Made by a program: the position numbers and the translations under genes. From Stramonita haemastoma (lineage: Eukaryota > Mollusca > Gastropoda > Neogastropoda > Muricidae), in the NCBI GenBank assembly GCA_030674155.1, contig CM060318.1, positions 80,491,274-80,555,273 on the forward strand: DNA of 64,000 bases, given 5' to 3'. Position 1 is the stretch's first letter. Every line of letters begins with the position of its first letter. Under the pieces are notes generated by a model, which saw only the letters and a list, made by a program, of their open reading frames with translations, ran no database searches and was not told the DNA's origin. Positions 1 to 13,800 of the stretch are shown piece by piece.

Positions 1-645
1 ATTGCTCTACTCCTCAATCCCCAAAACAAGTGCACAGTGCATTTTTTTTTTAATATACTACTTGACTCCAAAAATAATACCTGAGTTTAACCTGATTTCT
101 CCTCCACAGTTCTTGTGAATCTAGGTTACACTCCAGTATTAGCTTCGAGTTCATTGTATTGTGTAATTGTATTCATTGTATTGAGTTTATTGTATTGTAT
201 TAGGGTGCCAGTGGGAAAATTTCGTGTTGAATTTCATATATTTTTCTAAGTATGAAAAAATGCACTACACGCTTGTTTTGGGGATTGAGAAGATAGATCA
301 ATGCCAGGCAGTTACAAGAAAGTTTGAAATTATCATCAACTCAAGATTACTTTTCTTCCTTAAATAATGGGGAAACTCCACTACGAACTGGGAAACTCCC
401 CTAAGGCCATAGTTACAGGGAAACTGGTTAGGCTACAGCATTTTGCTGCAGTCAATTTTGCCAGCCTGGGTGAAAAATGCTGCCTGGCTGAATTACTCTG
501 TGGCATCACTGATGATGGCTGTGTGTGGCCATAGGCCTAAAAGAGCGGGTAACCTCATCCCTAACGTCGGTTTTCCAGGTTGACAGAAAGGAAAATAATC
601 AAGAAAAACTTATTTATGGTGCTTCAAAAATTCTGACTACACAAA
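1..645. other. Intergenic, no gene seen
   Basis: No conserved coding signal on either strand. The stretch is AT-rich with short TATTG-type repeats around 150-206. The longest reading frame, starting at 525, runs into the foldback element that follows and has no protein-like composition. Confidence 0.5.
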
Positions 646-1266
646 CTAGTAAATTGACCCTTCCCGATTACATTCCAGTGGTTTTGATAAAAGTTTTTTT
701 GGGGATTTTACCTAAAAACACTTTTTATGTTCAACTATTTTCTGTCAACCCGTGGGGCGTGGGGCAGAGTCTCAGTCCCGGTGGCAGCCTTGTTTTTGCG
801 TCACTCGAAGTCTCGGGGTGACCACATTGTCAGAGAGAGATGGCCGTCAAACTCCAGAAAGCCTGATTGACTATGGTCGCTCTGACTGATCCCTTCTACT
901 GATAAAGAGACCGCCCATCAAAACTCCAGAAGGCCAGGTTTACTATGGCCTCAGGCTACAGTAAACCGGCCTGGAGTTTTTGAGGGGCTGTCTCTTTATC
1001 AGTAGAAATCCGTCAAAGCGGCCATAGTCAACCAGGCTTTCTGGAGTTTGAGGGCTGTCTCTTTCTGACAATGTGGTCACCCCGAGACTGGATGCCAAAA
1101 TGGGGCTGCCACAGCGACTGAGACTCCACCCACTCCCCACCACCCCATGCCCCACCCAAAATCCACAGAAAATAGTTCCACATAAAAAGTGTTTTTAGGT
1201 AAAATGCCCCCCACAAAACTTTTATAAAAACCACTGGAATGTAATCGGGAAGGGTCAATTTACTAG
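646..1266. repeat. Foldback (long inverted repeat) element, ~620 bp
   Basis: The sequence from about 646 to 950 reappears reverse-complemented from about 1266 back to 960, centred near 956. Both arms share the blocks TAAATTGACCCTTCCCGATT, TTACCTAAAAACACTTTTTA, GGGGTGACCACATTGTCAGA and AACTCCAGAAAGCCTG. Arms differ by scattered substitutions and small indels, so this is an old hairpin-forming element. Reading frames inside it are shadows of the repeat. A partial copy of one arm lies at 1731-1875. Confidence 0.85.
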
Positions 1267-1579
1267 GTTTTTTTTATGTTTCTATTCAATCCAACAGTGT
1301 ATGCATTCTATAAGCAAATAAGGAGAAATTTTGTATCATCATGGAATGATTTTTTCAATCCAAAAAAAAAAAAAGGAAATGCATAAACTTTGTTTCAATC
1401 AATAAAATATAAAAAAAAAATAAGGAGAAACAAAAAAGCTTTTTCTACTGGCTGACATAAAAAATTGAAACTACTTTTCTATGACACACATAGGAATGTG
1501 CATGATGCTAATGCATAAGATCAAGCTCACATTAACATGTGAATGTCACAGGATCTGAAATATATATTCATGCTTACTC

Positions 1580-1875
<296 letters not shown>

Positions 1876-2045
1876 AACATCTTGTGCACATGTTAAATCC
1901 TGTTCCGCTTTTCTTAAGAGTAGGCCATCATGTGCCAGTGGGAATAGATGACATTTACAAAACTGCATACACATGGGGACTAGATATAAAAAAGCACAAA
2001 AGTGCTTATCCCATTATCCTCGATATAAAAGAATAAATAAAAATA
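1876..2045 (+). mobile_element. SINE family A, 3' part
   Basis: A 5'-truncated copy of the commonest SINE of this window. The landmarks are the GTTAAATCCTGTTC block, a GAGTAGGCCAT block, and the GTGCTTATCCCATTATCCTC block near the 3' end. Its tail is AT-rich. This copy lacks the tRNA-like head. It serves as the empty-site reference for the nested insertion at 53266-54383. Confidence 0.7.
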
Positions 2046-2110
2046 ATAAAATAATAAATAGATAAAAATACACACACACACACTTGCAATTTATTTGTAC
2101 CAAAAATGTG

Positions 2111-2113
<3 letters not shown>

Positions 2114-2199
<86 letters not shown>

Positions 2200-2243
2200 G
2201 TGTGTGTGTGTGTGTGTCTGTGTGTGTGTGTGTGTGTGTGTGG
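2114..2243. repeat. (GT)n microsatellite
   Basis: About 130 bp of GT repeats with a few single-base interruptions. A short (CA)n tract at 2070-2083 precedes it in the opposite base order. Confidence 0.97.
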
Positions 2244-2334
2244 TGCACACTGTGGTGAGTGTTTGTGATATTTTTATTTGAAGGGTATAACATATAATGT
2301 TTGAACAAACATGAAATGTAGCTGTCTTGAGTCT

Positions 2335-2410
2335 TTTGATTATGATATGCCTGTCAGTATGGTAATTGCCCTTCAGGGATGATTAAAGTGTTTTTGACTT
2401 GACTTGACTA
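2335..2410 (+). mobile_element. Retroelement 3' tail with TTGAC repeats
   Basis: The sequence CCTTCAGGGATGATTAAAG followed by TTTTTGACTTGACTTGAC matches the 3' end of the LINE fragment at 4960-5457. Only the extreme 3' end remains, so this is a heavily 5'-truncated insertion. Confidence 0.6.
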
Positions 2411-2867
2411 TGGTATTGACCGCACATGCATATTTTGTTTAGGAAGCTAGCAGACAGCAAAAAACAGTGTTTGCTGAAAATAAAATGAAAAAAAGTTCAA
2501 ACCCACCAAATCTGTGAAAAATCATACGAGTTTTGAGTCAGAGGCCAGTTTTTCACTAAAAGTGGTCTTCATTTCTTTGGATGCCTTTGTGCCTAGGGTA
2601 TGTTAATAAGAGTCAATAAGAAACGAAAGAAGTGCCAATTTCTAACACAGGTGTGCAGCCGTATGAGGGGAAGTAATGCAGAGAGACAAAATTGTTCAGC
2701 AGACGATAGGATAGGCCTACTGGAGTCCCATTAGGTTAGCCTACAGAGAATACGTTGTAGCCGAAAGTAGCCTACACTGTCAAAGACTTGCTCACCAGTA
2801 TCACTAACATACAGGGTGTTGTTATTAATGAACTGACGCAAGCTAGCTGGCAACTGTCTTTACAAAC
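2411..2867 (+). other. DMC1 5' flank and presumed 5' UTR
   Basis: No separate gene seen. The transcription start cannot be placed. No convincing TATA box stands at a plausible distance from the start codon. Confidence 0.35.
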
Positions 2868-2924
2868 ATGATGGAGGATCAAGTCGTAGCAGAGCCCGAA
2901 GTTCAGAATCAAAGTGACGATGAA
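2868..2924 (+). CDS. DMC1: DMC1 exon 1
   Basis: Residues 1-19, ending in phase 0 at donor GTACGT. Two ATGs stand in tandem (2868 and 2871); the first gives the same spacing as human DMC1 and is preferred. The acidic N-terminal tail QNQSDDE continues into exon 2. Confidence 0.93.
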
Positions 2925-4554
2925 GTACGTAAACCGCTGCCTACTTTCTTTTTACCTCACATCTTCACTTTTCTTAATCCCGCCCTTAACACCTTGATGA
3001 ATCGCTAGGCTGTTGCACATATTTTTTTAAGCATGTGTTTTTAGCAACTTGAAGCTGACAGAGCTGAAGAAGAAGAGCCAATCTTTCCTCAGATTGCAGT
3101 CTCGATACACTTTTTTTGTGTTCATGTTAGCATACCAGTCATAGCTAATCAGCTCCTGCACAAAGGCATGTTGCGCACTGGACTTCAGTTTATTTTGTCA
3201 TCCAAAAGACCAGCACTTAAACTTCTACTTTCCACGTAGTCAGAATGCGGCTACCTTAATGATGGGCAAAAATGGTCAAATATGCAAACAATTGAAACAT
3301 GTTACCATAGGTGAACCTTACACACTACACAGTTACAGCTTTAGGAGGAACAAAATAATTTTTAAACAAAAAAAAACCCACCCAAAAGACTTCAACAAAA
3401 AAAACCAAACAAGAGAAACTAAAGAAAGAAACAAAAAATATACCCCAAATGGTCTCATGGATGAGGGTATGGCAAAGTATATTTGGACAGGTTGTCCTGC
3501 TTCTAAATCTAGATCCATGTTTTACCTTTAAACTACCAATCCACATGCAGTTTTCCCATGTTACTCCAATGAGGGCCATTTAAGGTGGTAAAGTAGTCGC
3601 TGGATTTTTGACAGTTTGCTCTGTTCCCTTACAAAATTAGAACTTAGACAGTTAGAGGTAGAACTGTCAAAAGTCCCCATAATATTTGATATTACTGATT
3701 GGCTAATGGTTGTGCAGAGGTGAACATTACATATAAGTAAAGGTACTTTTGTAGATCAAGATTTAAATTGGTGTCATAGAGTGGGGGTGGGAGCTCCTCG
3801 GCTAGAGCTCTTGAGATTTTGCGATACATAGACTGTTTTTGCCCACCATTAAGGTAACTGCATTCTTACTTTGGGGATGATGTTGAAATATGACACCAGT
3901 GTGCACCTGTTCAAATAGATACACAATGGCCTACTCTTCTGAATGGTGAAGCAGGTTTTAACATTCATGCAAGCTGTACTGCATGCATGTGCAGTCAAGA
4001 CCTTGGGCTATAGTCTCATCCCAAGTACTTGCAGGGAAGTGGATTCGGTACTGATTCTATCTCCATTGGGGAAAATCCTTTGAATGGGTGCCTAGTGTTA
4101 AATCAAACCTGGGCAATCAGATCACTAGTTGAGGGCCATGCTCTAAGCACTGAGCTATTGAGTCATCCCCCATAGGCATCAAATATATATTAAGAATTGT
4201 TTGAAAATGATGTATTACTTTGCTTGATTTTTTTTCATGTGTGTGTGTTTGTGTGTGTGCTTTTTAAAATTCATTTTGTTTCAAGGGTAATGGAATAAGC
4301 ACTCATGTGCTCTTTTACATCCAGTCCTGGTGTGTATGCAGTTTTGTAAATTTTGTCATCCATTCCCACCGGCACACAATGGCCTACTCTTTGGTAAAAC
4401 TAAAAGCAGAATGGGTTTCAACATGTGTGCAAGTTGTTCTACATGCATTCACTCATGGGACCTTGGTTTATAGTCTCATCTGAAGGACTTTTAGGGGAAG
4501 AGGAGTCAGCACTGATGTTAATTTAATAAGAGGAAGAATCCTCTTGAATAAGAT

Positions 4555-4623
<69 letters not shown>

Positions 4624-5457
4624 CTCATGAGAATTTTGTAATATGCCTTCTTTTGGGGGTGGGGGATTTTCTGTTCATATTGTAGTTGTTATAGCATGGT
4701 AGGAATGGTCTAGTGAATTATTTCTTTGTCATTGTGCAGGAATCATTTTTCCAGGACATTGACCAACTACAAAACCATGGAATAGTAAGTATTCATACTA
4801 CATACAAACAGGAGGCTTTTAGTTCTATTTGAATTGTTGTTGATATGGAGATTGTGTTTTGTGTTTGTTTTTTGTTGACTGTTTTTGTTTCTCCCCCCCC
4901 CCCCTCCTCCACACACACACACAACACATGCACATAAATTTGCTGTAAAAAAACAAAACAGGCCTACCCATAGACTATTTCTGCCCAAGCCCCATAATAA
5001 TCTCTATAAATCAAGCCTTGCTTATTCAGGAAGAACACTGTGGAATAATCTACCTTCTTTTCTAAAATCAGTTCCTTCAAAACAAATGTTTAAGAAACTT
5101 TAGAAGAAACATGTGATGGACAAACTGTAAGTCCACCTTTATGTTCAATACTACCTCACATTTAGCTGCTTGTTGTTATTCATACCCATGTTGTTTTGTA
5201 TTTCTGTTATTTGTCTGTATGACTTGAGCTTATGTTGTACTGTCTTGGGTTTGTTTTATCTTGTGAGATTTGTCTGGAAGGAAATCCTCATTTATTTTAG
5301 TTTTTTCGACAAAGGTTGATATTTTCTTTGAATGTTTTAGAAGTCAATTTTCTTGATTTATTTTGTGTGTGTGAGGGCAGGATGAAAAAAAAGTTGTGTA
5401 AACTTAATCTATTACCCTCAATAGAGATCATTTTGACTTGACTTGACTTGACTTGAC

Positions 5458-5546
<89 letters not shown>

Positions 5547-6289
5547 ACTTTCATTGGATTATTAAGTATTGCATATGCCATGACTGTTAGAGTTAAAAAG
5601 TTAGCATCATCTCTGCAAGAGTAAATGCCACAAAAGATGGATGGGTGGTCTAGAGGTAACGCGCCTGTCTAGCAAGCGAAAAGTCTGGGTCGAAGTCTGC
5701 AGTGGTTCAAATCCTGTTTGGGCCGAAGACTTTTCCCCCATCCATTAGACCATGAGTGGTGGTCTGGGTGCTAGTCATTTGGATGAGATGATAAACCGAG
5801 GTCCCGTGCCTTACACATCATTATTTAGCGCACCTAAAAGAACCCACGGCAACAAGAGGGTTGTCCCTGACAAAATTCTGTAGAAAAAAGTCACTCTGAT
5901 AGGGAAACAAATACAGTTGCAGACAGAAAAAGAAAACAAAAATAATGGGTAGGTGCTGCACTTGTGGCGAAGCACTCTCCCTGGGGAGAGCAGCTTGAAT
6001 TTCATGCAGAGAAATCTGCTGTGACATAAAGTGGTATGAAATTTTTTTCAGAAGATGTTTAGTCTAATCAGAAATGTTTCATGTGATATTTGAAGCAGTT
6101 TGTGTTGAATCAATTATTTTTTGTGACTGATCAGTGATTGGAAATTTTACTGTATATCTTTATTCAATCAGAATGTTGCAGACATAAAGAAACTGAAACA
6201 AGCAGGAATATGCACCATCAAGGTAAATATGAATGTGTTTAGATTTTCTGTTCTGTGCTTGAAATTTACTCAGCTTTTTTTCTGTATCT

Positions 6290-6382
<93 letters not shown>

Positions 6383-6423
6383 TGCCTATTTACAGATTTC
6401 ACACATACACACACATACCTCAT

Positions 6424-6457
<34 letters not shown>

Positions 6458-7738
6458 GCACGCGCGCGCGCTACACAACTACACAACACAAACTCTTGAA
6501 TGGATTATGCACATGGGTGTGCCCATGCACAGGTGTGCATATGCACACATACATAACAATAACACAGATGATTTCGCAGTCAATGGATAAAACAACTGCT
6601 AGAAAGTTCACCTCTGATCTATAATATACCATGAGTATTGGTCATATGATACTGTGACAGCTAGTCTTTCAGCTATTCTTTAAGACATCAAACCGAATTC
6701 CCATGTGCAACATTTATTTCATGTGCTTCATCAATTGTTGTGTTCAGCTGAAAAAGTGTTTTGTTTGTAAAAAGTTATAAACATCTTTGCAAAAGTATGT
6801 TGCTGCTGCTGCTGTTGTTTGGGGTTCTTTTTTTTTTTTTTTGCTTTTTATTATTATTATTTTTTTTTTTTGGGGGGGGGGGGGCTAGCATTCCCCAGCT
6901 TAACGCCCTGGAAATCACCAGGAGTACACTCTCTTATCTCTTTCCTCACACCTGGGAATCACTGTGAAACCCTAACTACACACTGGGTGAGGAATCTGCA
7001 CGTGTGGCTTCTTTTTAAGTGCTTTGCCTTACAGGCAGTCTCACTCCAAGTTAAGATTTCCCCCCCCTCTTTTGATGGAGAGTATAGGTTTTTACGCTAA
7101 GAGGTTGTCATGGATGAAGACAGTATAAGCATAAACATTTCAAAGCTGGGGGGATAGCTAAGTGGTCAGAGCGCTCACTTTCCCCAAGTCAAGTTAAGCA
7201 GCGTCGAGCGTGGTTACCAGTTGGATGGGTGACCATTTGCACACCTTGGCTTCAATACAGTCCCCCCAGTTCACCCAGCTGTAAATGGTTACCTGCCCTC
7301 TTTAGAGTCAGGGAAAAAAGCAGCGAGGGAGAGGAGATTGGCGCCGCCCTCAATATGCTGGCCCCTAGAGAAGCTGAGGTCTCTTGCTCCCCTATGACCA
7401 TCTAGGTTATGGAACACCGTTACATTTACCTTTTATTTCAAAGCATTACAACATTTTGATGTAGGCCTTGCCACTTAACTTATTTCTATAACTGACAAAG
7501 CTGTTGGACTGGGCTAGGGACATGGACTACATGTTTTACTGTCACTGTATTACAAGATCTTTTTCCTGGGATTTAACTGCAGTGTGTGTGTGTGTGTGTG
7601 GGTGTGGGTGTGGGTATTTGTGGGTGAGTGTGTGTATGTGTGTGTGTGTGTTTGTGTGTATTTGTGGGTGAGTGTGCGTGTGTTTGTGTATGTTTGTGTG
7701 TATTTATGGGTGAGTGTGTGTGTGTGTGTGTGTGTGTG

Positions 7739-7791
<53 letters not shown>

Positions 7792-9381
7792 TGCTTACGT
7801 GTGTGTGCATGGATATTTTCAGGGCATCCACATGACCACAAGGAAAAGACTATGTACAATCAAAGGCATTTCTGAAGCCAAGATGGAGAAAATCAAAGAG
7901 GCTGCTTCAAAACTGTGTGTGAGTCCTGTTAGAGTAAAAAATTAGTTGAATATTTTTCACAGTATATATGCTGACATTAAGCTACTAGTACACAGAAAGA
8001 TTTTGGAATGTAAAGAACAGTCGTTGAAGTTTGTTAGAGTGTACATCCTTACACTTAGCTGTTAGTGTAGAAAAATAGCTTGGAGTGTCATAAAAAGTTG
8101 TTCAAGTTTATATGGATTGTTATGAAAAATTATATTTAACAATAGCCCCAGGTCTTTCGTTCTCAGAAGGTGTTTATGAAATTGCTAATGGGGTGTGGTT
8201 AACGTTCACTCTCTTCTCTTGCATTCCCGATCATAAATTGTGCAACACAAACTCCTGTAATGGTAATGAAGGAATCTGAGCAGTAAGTCTCTGAAAACTG
8301 CATCAGTAAAATAAATGGTGCTACATAGCATTATTCTTGCCTTTTCTTTGGTCATTTTAAGGTTAATGTTGAAGAGATACCTACTTTTCAGAAATGAATG
8401 TGTGTTTTCTGATTTGCCATTAGAAACTGTATTGGTGAACAGTCCCTGCAGACAACCTTTTTTTTGGGGGGAGGGGGGAGAGATTGGGCAGGTGGGCAGT
8501 GATGCTGTGTGTTTTTTCAACCGTCACTGTATTAGTCTACAGTCTGCAAGCTTTTAATTTTCTTCAAATTATTATTTACCAGTTATTAAGACTTGACTTT
8601 GTATATCAACAATCATTATCTACATCGTAAACATTGGAGCATGATAGCACAGGGGTTAAAACACTTTCTTCTTTTAAACTAGATTTTCAGGCTTGAGCAA
8701 GCTTTGGAGTGGTGTCGTGGGTGACTGTTCAAGCTGCATTAGCTAGAGTACAGTTGACCTTGTAATGGTAAATAGCAGTCTTTCTTTCCTCTTTAGGAAC
8801 AGGAAAGGTAATGCAGCAAGGGATCAGAGATGGCTGGTACCCTTGAAATGCCTGCCCTGGAAAAGCAGTAGTTCTGTAATACTCCAAACAATTGATTAAG
8901 GATGCCTTTTATGATTGAAGTTGGGTTTTGCCTATTTATTTATTTTTTTATATTGAGGATTATGAAATAAGCACGCATGTGCTTTTTTTACATCTAGTCT
9001 CTGTATGTATGCAGTTTTGTAAATTTGTGATCTGTTCCCACCTGTTTATGAGTTATCATGAACAATGTACATGCACCCCTTGATTTTATTATATCTTGAT
9101 TTTTTTTTTTTTTAACAGGATGCTGCATTTCAAACAGCTTTAGAATATGCTGACAAAAGGAAACAAGTCTTCAAGATTTCAACAGGCAGTGCAGAGTTGA
9201 AGTGAGTGTTCAATGTTGTGTATAGTTTACATTAGTATTACTTTGAATTGAACTTTAGATATATACAAGAGAACAGCTTGTCTTTTCCCAAAAATAAAAT
9301 GTTGGTGAGAAGATGTAGGCGTGTGTGTGCATGTGTGTGTGAGACTTTGATTTAACGTCTGTTCACTTGAAGTGATAATAG

Positions 9382-9449
<68 letters not shown>

Positions 9450-10726
9450 ACATGTATAGATGCCTTTACAATTTTTATCCTTGAATTTCAACGTGAGTGT
9501 ATTAATTTTTTACTTAATTTTCAGGGTTTCAAATCGTCTACTTTTTAAAAATCAAACTGTGCTGTTGACAAATCCCAGTTTACTGATTTCTGTATACATT
9601 TTTCAGCAAACTGCTGGGTGGAGGCATAGAAAGCATGGCCATAACAGAGGCGTTTGGAGAATTCAGGACAGGAAAGACTCAGCTTTCACATACACTGTGT
9701 GGTAAGATGTGGCATGATGCTCTATCTCGGGATAGTGGATTTGCTGTTTAACCTCTTTACTGCACTGTTGACGAACAGCATGTCATAGAAACCATTGCCA
9801 GCAATGCTCAGTTGATGATTTGCTGTTCGTTATGATTCTGTTTCGTCCAGCATGTGCCTGAGCAAAATATGATAGCAGCGAAAGGGTTAACAACAGGCAA
9901 CAGTTTGTTACATGTAGTCATAATTAAAATGCACATGGTAGATGACCTTGATGGTATCATGCTGAACATGTTAAATGTCTTACGCTACAAATGCTGCACA
10001 TATTCTCTACAGAAATGCTCATATTTTGACCTGCCTAGGGTTATGTTTTATTTAACACAAGAAGAGGCAGACACAAGGTGGAATTTTGTTGTATGATACA
10101 ACCACATCTGATGTTTTTAGCATACTTATCTGCATGATGATTGATGAGAAAATAAAGGTGATATACATAAGTTTGAGACAGTGTGGTATAACGTTTACCT
10201 TTTATGTATTCCAAACTCAACAAGATCTTAACCAAGCCTAAAACACAGAGGCTGCATTGTGAAGTATTTGACTAACAGTCATATTTAGCATCTGTGAAGC
10301 TGATGATTTTCAGCTATGAAATCAACTCTTCCCTTTAAGTGTATATCACATTTAACATTAAATAGGTGGTGGCTAGAGTCCTTAAGTAAATCCTTTAAAG
10401 TAAGTATACTTCTGTGAGGGATCAGACCTCATGGTCCCATCTGACTGTGCACAGTGCTAACCACTGCACCACAGCATTGGTTCATGGCATCTTGTTTTCT
10501 ACTTTGCAGTCACCTCTCAACTTCCCACAGAAAATGGATACACAGGTGGAAAGGTGGTTTTCATCGACACAGAGAACACTTTGTATCCTTTTTTTGGCTT
10601 CATTTGGTTTGGAAGGTCTGTCTCTTGATACGATATTTTGTATACAGTATGTATTGCCAGTATATCCATTTGTGTGCTAGGTTTGGGGTTTTTTCTTCAA
10701 TTTTGTGCATACTTGCTCTTACACTT

Positions 10727-10817
<91 letters not shown>

Positions 10818-13800
10818 CGCGTGTGTGTGTGTATGCACTCAGACACACCATGCATGCATGTATGTGCATGCATTTATGACTACATTCCCTTTCTCGCACA
10901 TATGTATACACACATGTACCCACAAATGTTTTCATGAGAGCATACAAACATGCATGTGTTTACCTTTGTTCATACTGTTACGTCTCTCTACACAGAACTA
11001 AAACAGAATTTTCCTTAATATCAACCAGTCGACCTGACAGGTTGAGAAGCATTGCAGACAGGTTCAATCTGGATCAGAGTGCTGTTCTCGACAATGTGCT
11101 GTATGCAAGAGCCTATACAAGTAAGTTGTGTGGGTGTGGGTTTTGGGTGTGGGTGTGTGTGTATTCACAAAACAATTTCAATAAAAGAGGGATAACGCTA
11201 AAAACTTTTTTTTTTAAAGCAGTGAAGCTTGAAAATAAAAAAGTTAAAGTCTGTCCCGAGCCGTAAGGCTCATCAGGCCGGTGCTTATCCCGGTTTCTGT
11301 GGCGTTAAGCGACTGAGAGTCATAGACTCCCCCCTGGATAGGACGCCAGTCTATCGCAGGGTTAACCCCCAACACAAGGTTGGTACCCCTTTTACACCTG
11401 GGTGGGGTGAGAAAATAGCCGTAAAGTGCCTTTTCCAAGGGCACAACGCCATAGCGGAATAGCTGGGATCGAACCCGCAACCTTTAGATTACGAGTACAA
11501 CGCCCTAACCACTAGGCCACAGCGGCGGCTCAAAGCTTGAAAATACAATAGATAAAAGGGTATGGCACTCTTTCAGTGATGTTAAAAAGTTCAATTTTTA
11601 CTGTAATCTTTTTTGCAAGAATACATCATTAAGAAATAATTGTGTAGTAATTGACATTAACTCTTACACTACCAAAATTTAACCCCCCCCCCCCCAAACT
11701 CTTACGCGGCCATGAACAACATATTGACACTACCATTCACCGCCACAGGCAACTTTCATTGACAATGCAGGTCATGTTACAAAGGACAGTTTTTCATTCA
11801 GGGACAAGGTTTCACACCTACAGTTGACTTGCACTTGTGATAGCAGACATATCGTCCTTCACTCTTTCGCCCAGTTTTGAGCTGAAAAGCCAACCATGTC
11901 ATACTCAACACGAAATGAATACTGAAAAATCAGCATAAGCGCTAAAAATACTTGTCGCTGAAGAAAGTTTTTCTGTCAGAAACTTGGTGGCAAAAGAGTT
12001 AAACACACAGCGTGCACAGACTATTTTTTAGATTATGTGCAGTCTCAATACCAAGGGTTAACTATTAACCTCTTTACTGCGCTGTTGACAAACAGCGTTT
12101 GTCACAGAAACTGTCGCCAGCTATGCTCAGTCGACGATCACTGTTTGTCATGAGTCAATGCTCTCTCTGTTCCATCCAGCATGTGCCTGAGCAAAATATG
12201 ATAGCAGCAAAAGGGTTAAGCTAACAGTTTTTTGAATTAGCATTTTAGTATTATGGCTTCAGGGCTGAACTGATTGTTGGGTAACACAGGCAAAATGTGC
12301 TTTGTTATAAAATCATTGAAGACAGTTATTGAAGTCAGCAACATTCATCAGGTGAACACCAGTATGAGCTCCTGGACTTTGTAGCTGCTAAATTCTATGA
12401 GGAACCAGGAGTGTTTAAGCTGTTGGTAAGATTGGGTTCAACAGTTTGCAGTTTATCATGTAGCACGTTTATGTTATGCTTGAGTTTTTGTTCTTTTTGC
12501 AAGTCTCATTTGAAAATCTTGTTGTTCATGAAATGGTTTTGGTTTGTTATGATTTTTTACAAATATTAATCATATGGGCATTTTTCTGGTTAGCTTGTTT
12601 GTTTATGTTTGACTAATATCTTGATCTGAAACAAAGCTTTTGTTGAAACAAATGTTTTGTAGCATGATTCTTTATTTTGTTGCAATATTTAAAGTTTGTT
12701 TCCAGGTTATCTTGTTATGTGTTTCAGAATGACAGCAATCTATTAGAGTTCTGGCTTAGAGCCAGAATTTTTTATCTATCAGCATTCTTATAAAAAATTC
12801 AGCTTTTTCAAGCTGTCTCTTCAGATAAACTAGTCTTTGTAAATTTTGGCTAGGTGTTGTTTTGTTTTTATTCGTGTTTGGAGTTTATTTGGTTGCTTGT
12901 TGTAAGCCTCATTTGCTACGTTTGTTTAAGATCAGGTAAATCCACTACTGACTTCCTTTTTTTTATGTCAGAACATCACTTTTTTTTTGAGTGGCTGTGT
13001 TTATATGACCATTTGTTCACTTGACGTGTGGATCAGTGGTCAAGAGGTAACACCCTGCCTAGAAAGCAAAAAGTCAAGGTTTGGAGTGTGTGGTGGTTCA
13101 ATTCCCGTCAGTGCCCAACACTTTTCCCCATCCACTGGACCTTGAGTGGTGGTCTGGGTACTAGTCTTTCAGATGAGATGATGAACTCGAGGTCCCATGT
13201 GCAACACACATTGGTACATGTAAAAAAAACCCATTCCAACAAGAGTTGTCCCTGGCAAAATTCTGTTGAAAAGAGCCACTCTGATAGGAAAACAAATACA
13301 CAAATGCTGTGGTGCACGGAAGGCCCATAAACAATACATTACAATACAAAATCTACCGCATACAGTACCAACATAGCTGAGGGGATCTTTACATTTGTAT
13401 TTGATATTGTGCATGAGAGGGGATTTAAAGTACAAAGAAAATCTCTGCAGGTATAGTTTAGCCTAGGACTTGGAACATGTTATATCTTGCTTGACACTGA
13501 AAGAACCATACTACTCTCTTTATTATGCCTCAAAAGTGAGTTTTATTTATTGATTTCTTTATATTTTGTTTTGCTTTTGTTTTTTGCATGTATCTTTGCA
13601 CACTTACAATTTGTTTCAGTGAAACAAACAAACACGACATTATAATCATGCTGAAGAACATTTCAACTTTGTATGTTTTTATAGTATGATTTATGCAACA
13701 GATGAGCTCTAATACCATAAAAAAACCTAACAAAATGACATTATTAAACAACAACCCTGAAAGAAATCTAAGCAGTAGATATGGTGTACTTTTCAAACTA

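Noticed and set aside
5811..6027. Minus-strand frames of 64-68 codons
   Set aside because: They lie inside SINE family B (5635-6037).
7191..7234. 5S rRNA gene
   Set aside because: Only the 3' half of 5S-like sequence is present, and it is embedded in a SINE with target-site duplications.
11229..11480. Overlapping frames of 77-78 codons on both strands
   Set aside because: They lie entirely inside the SINE at 11238-11532.
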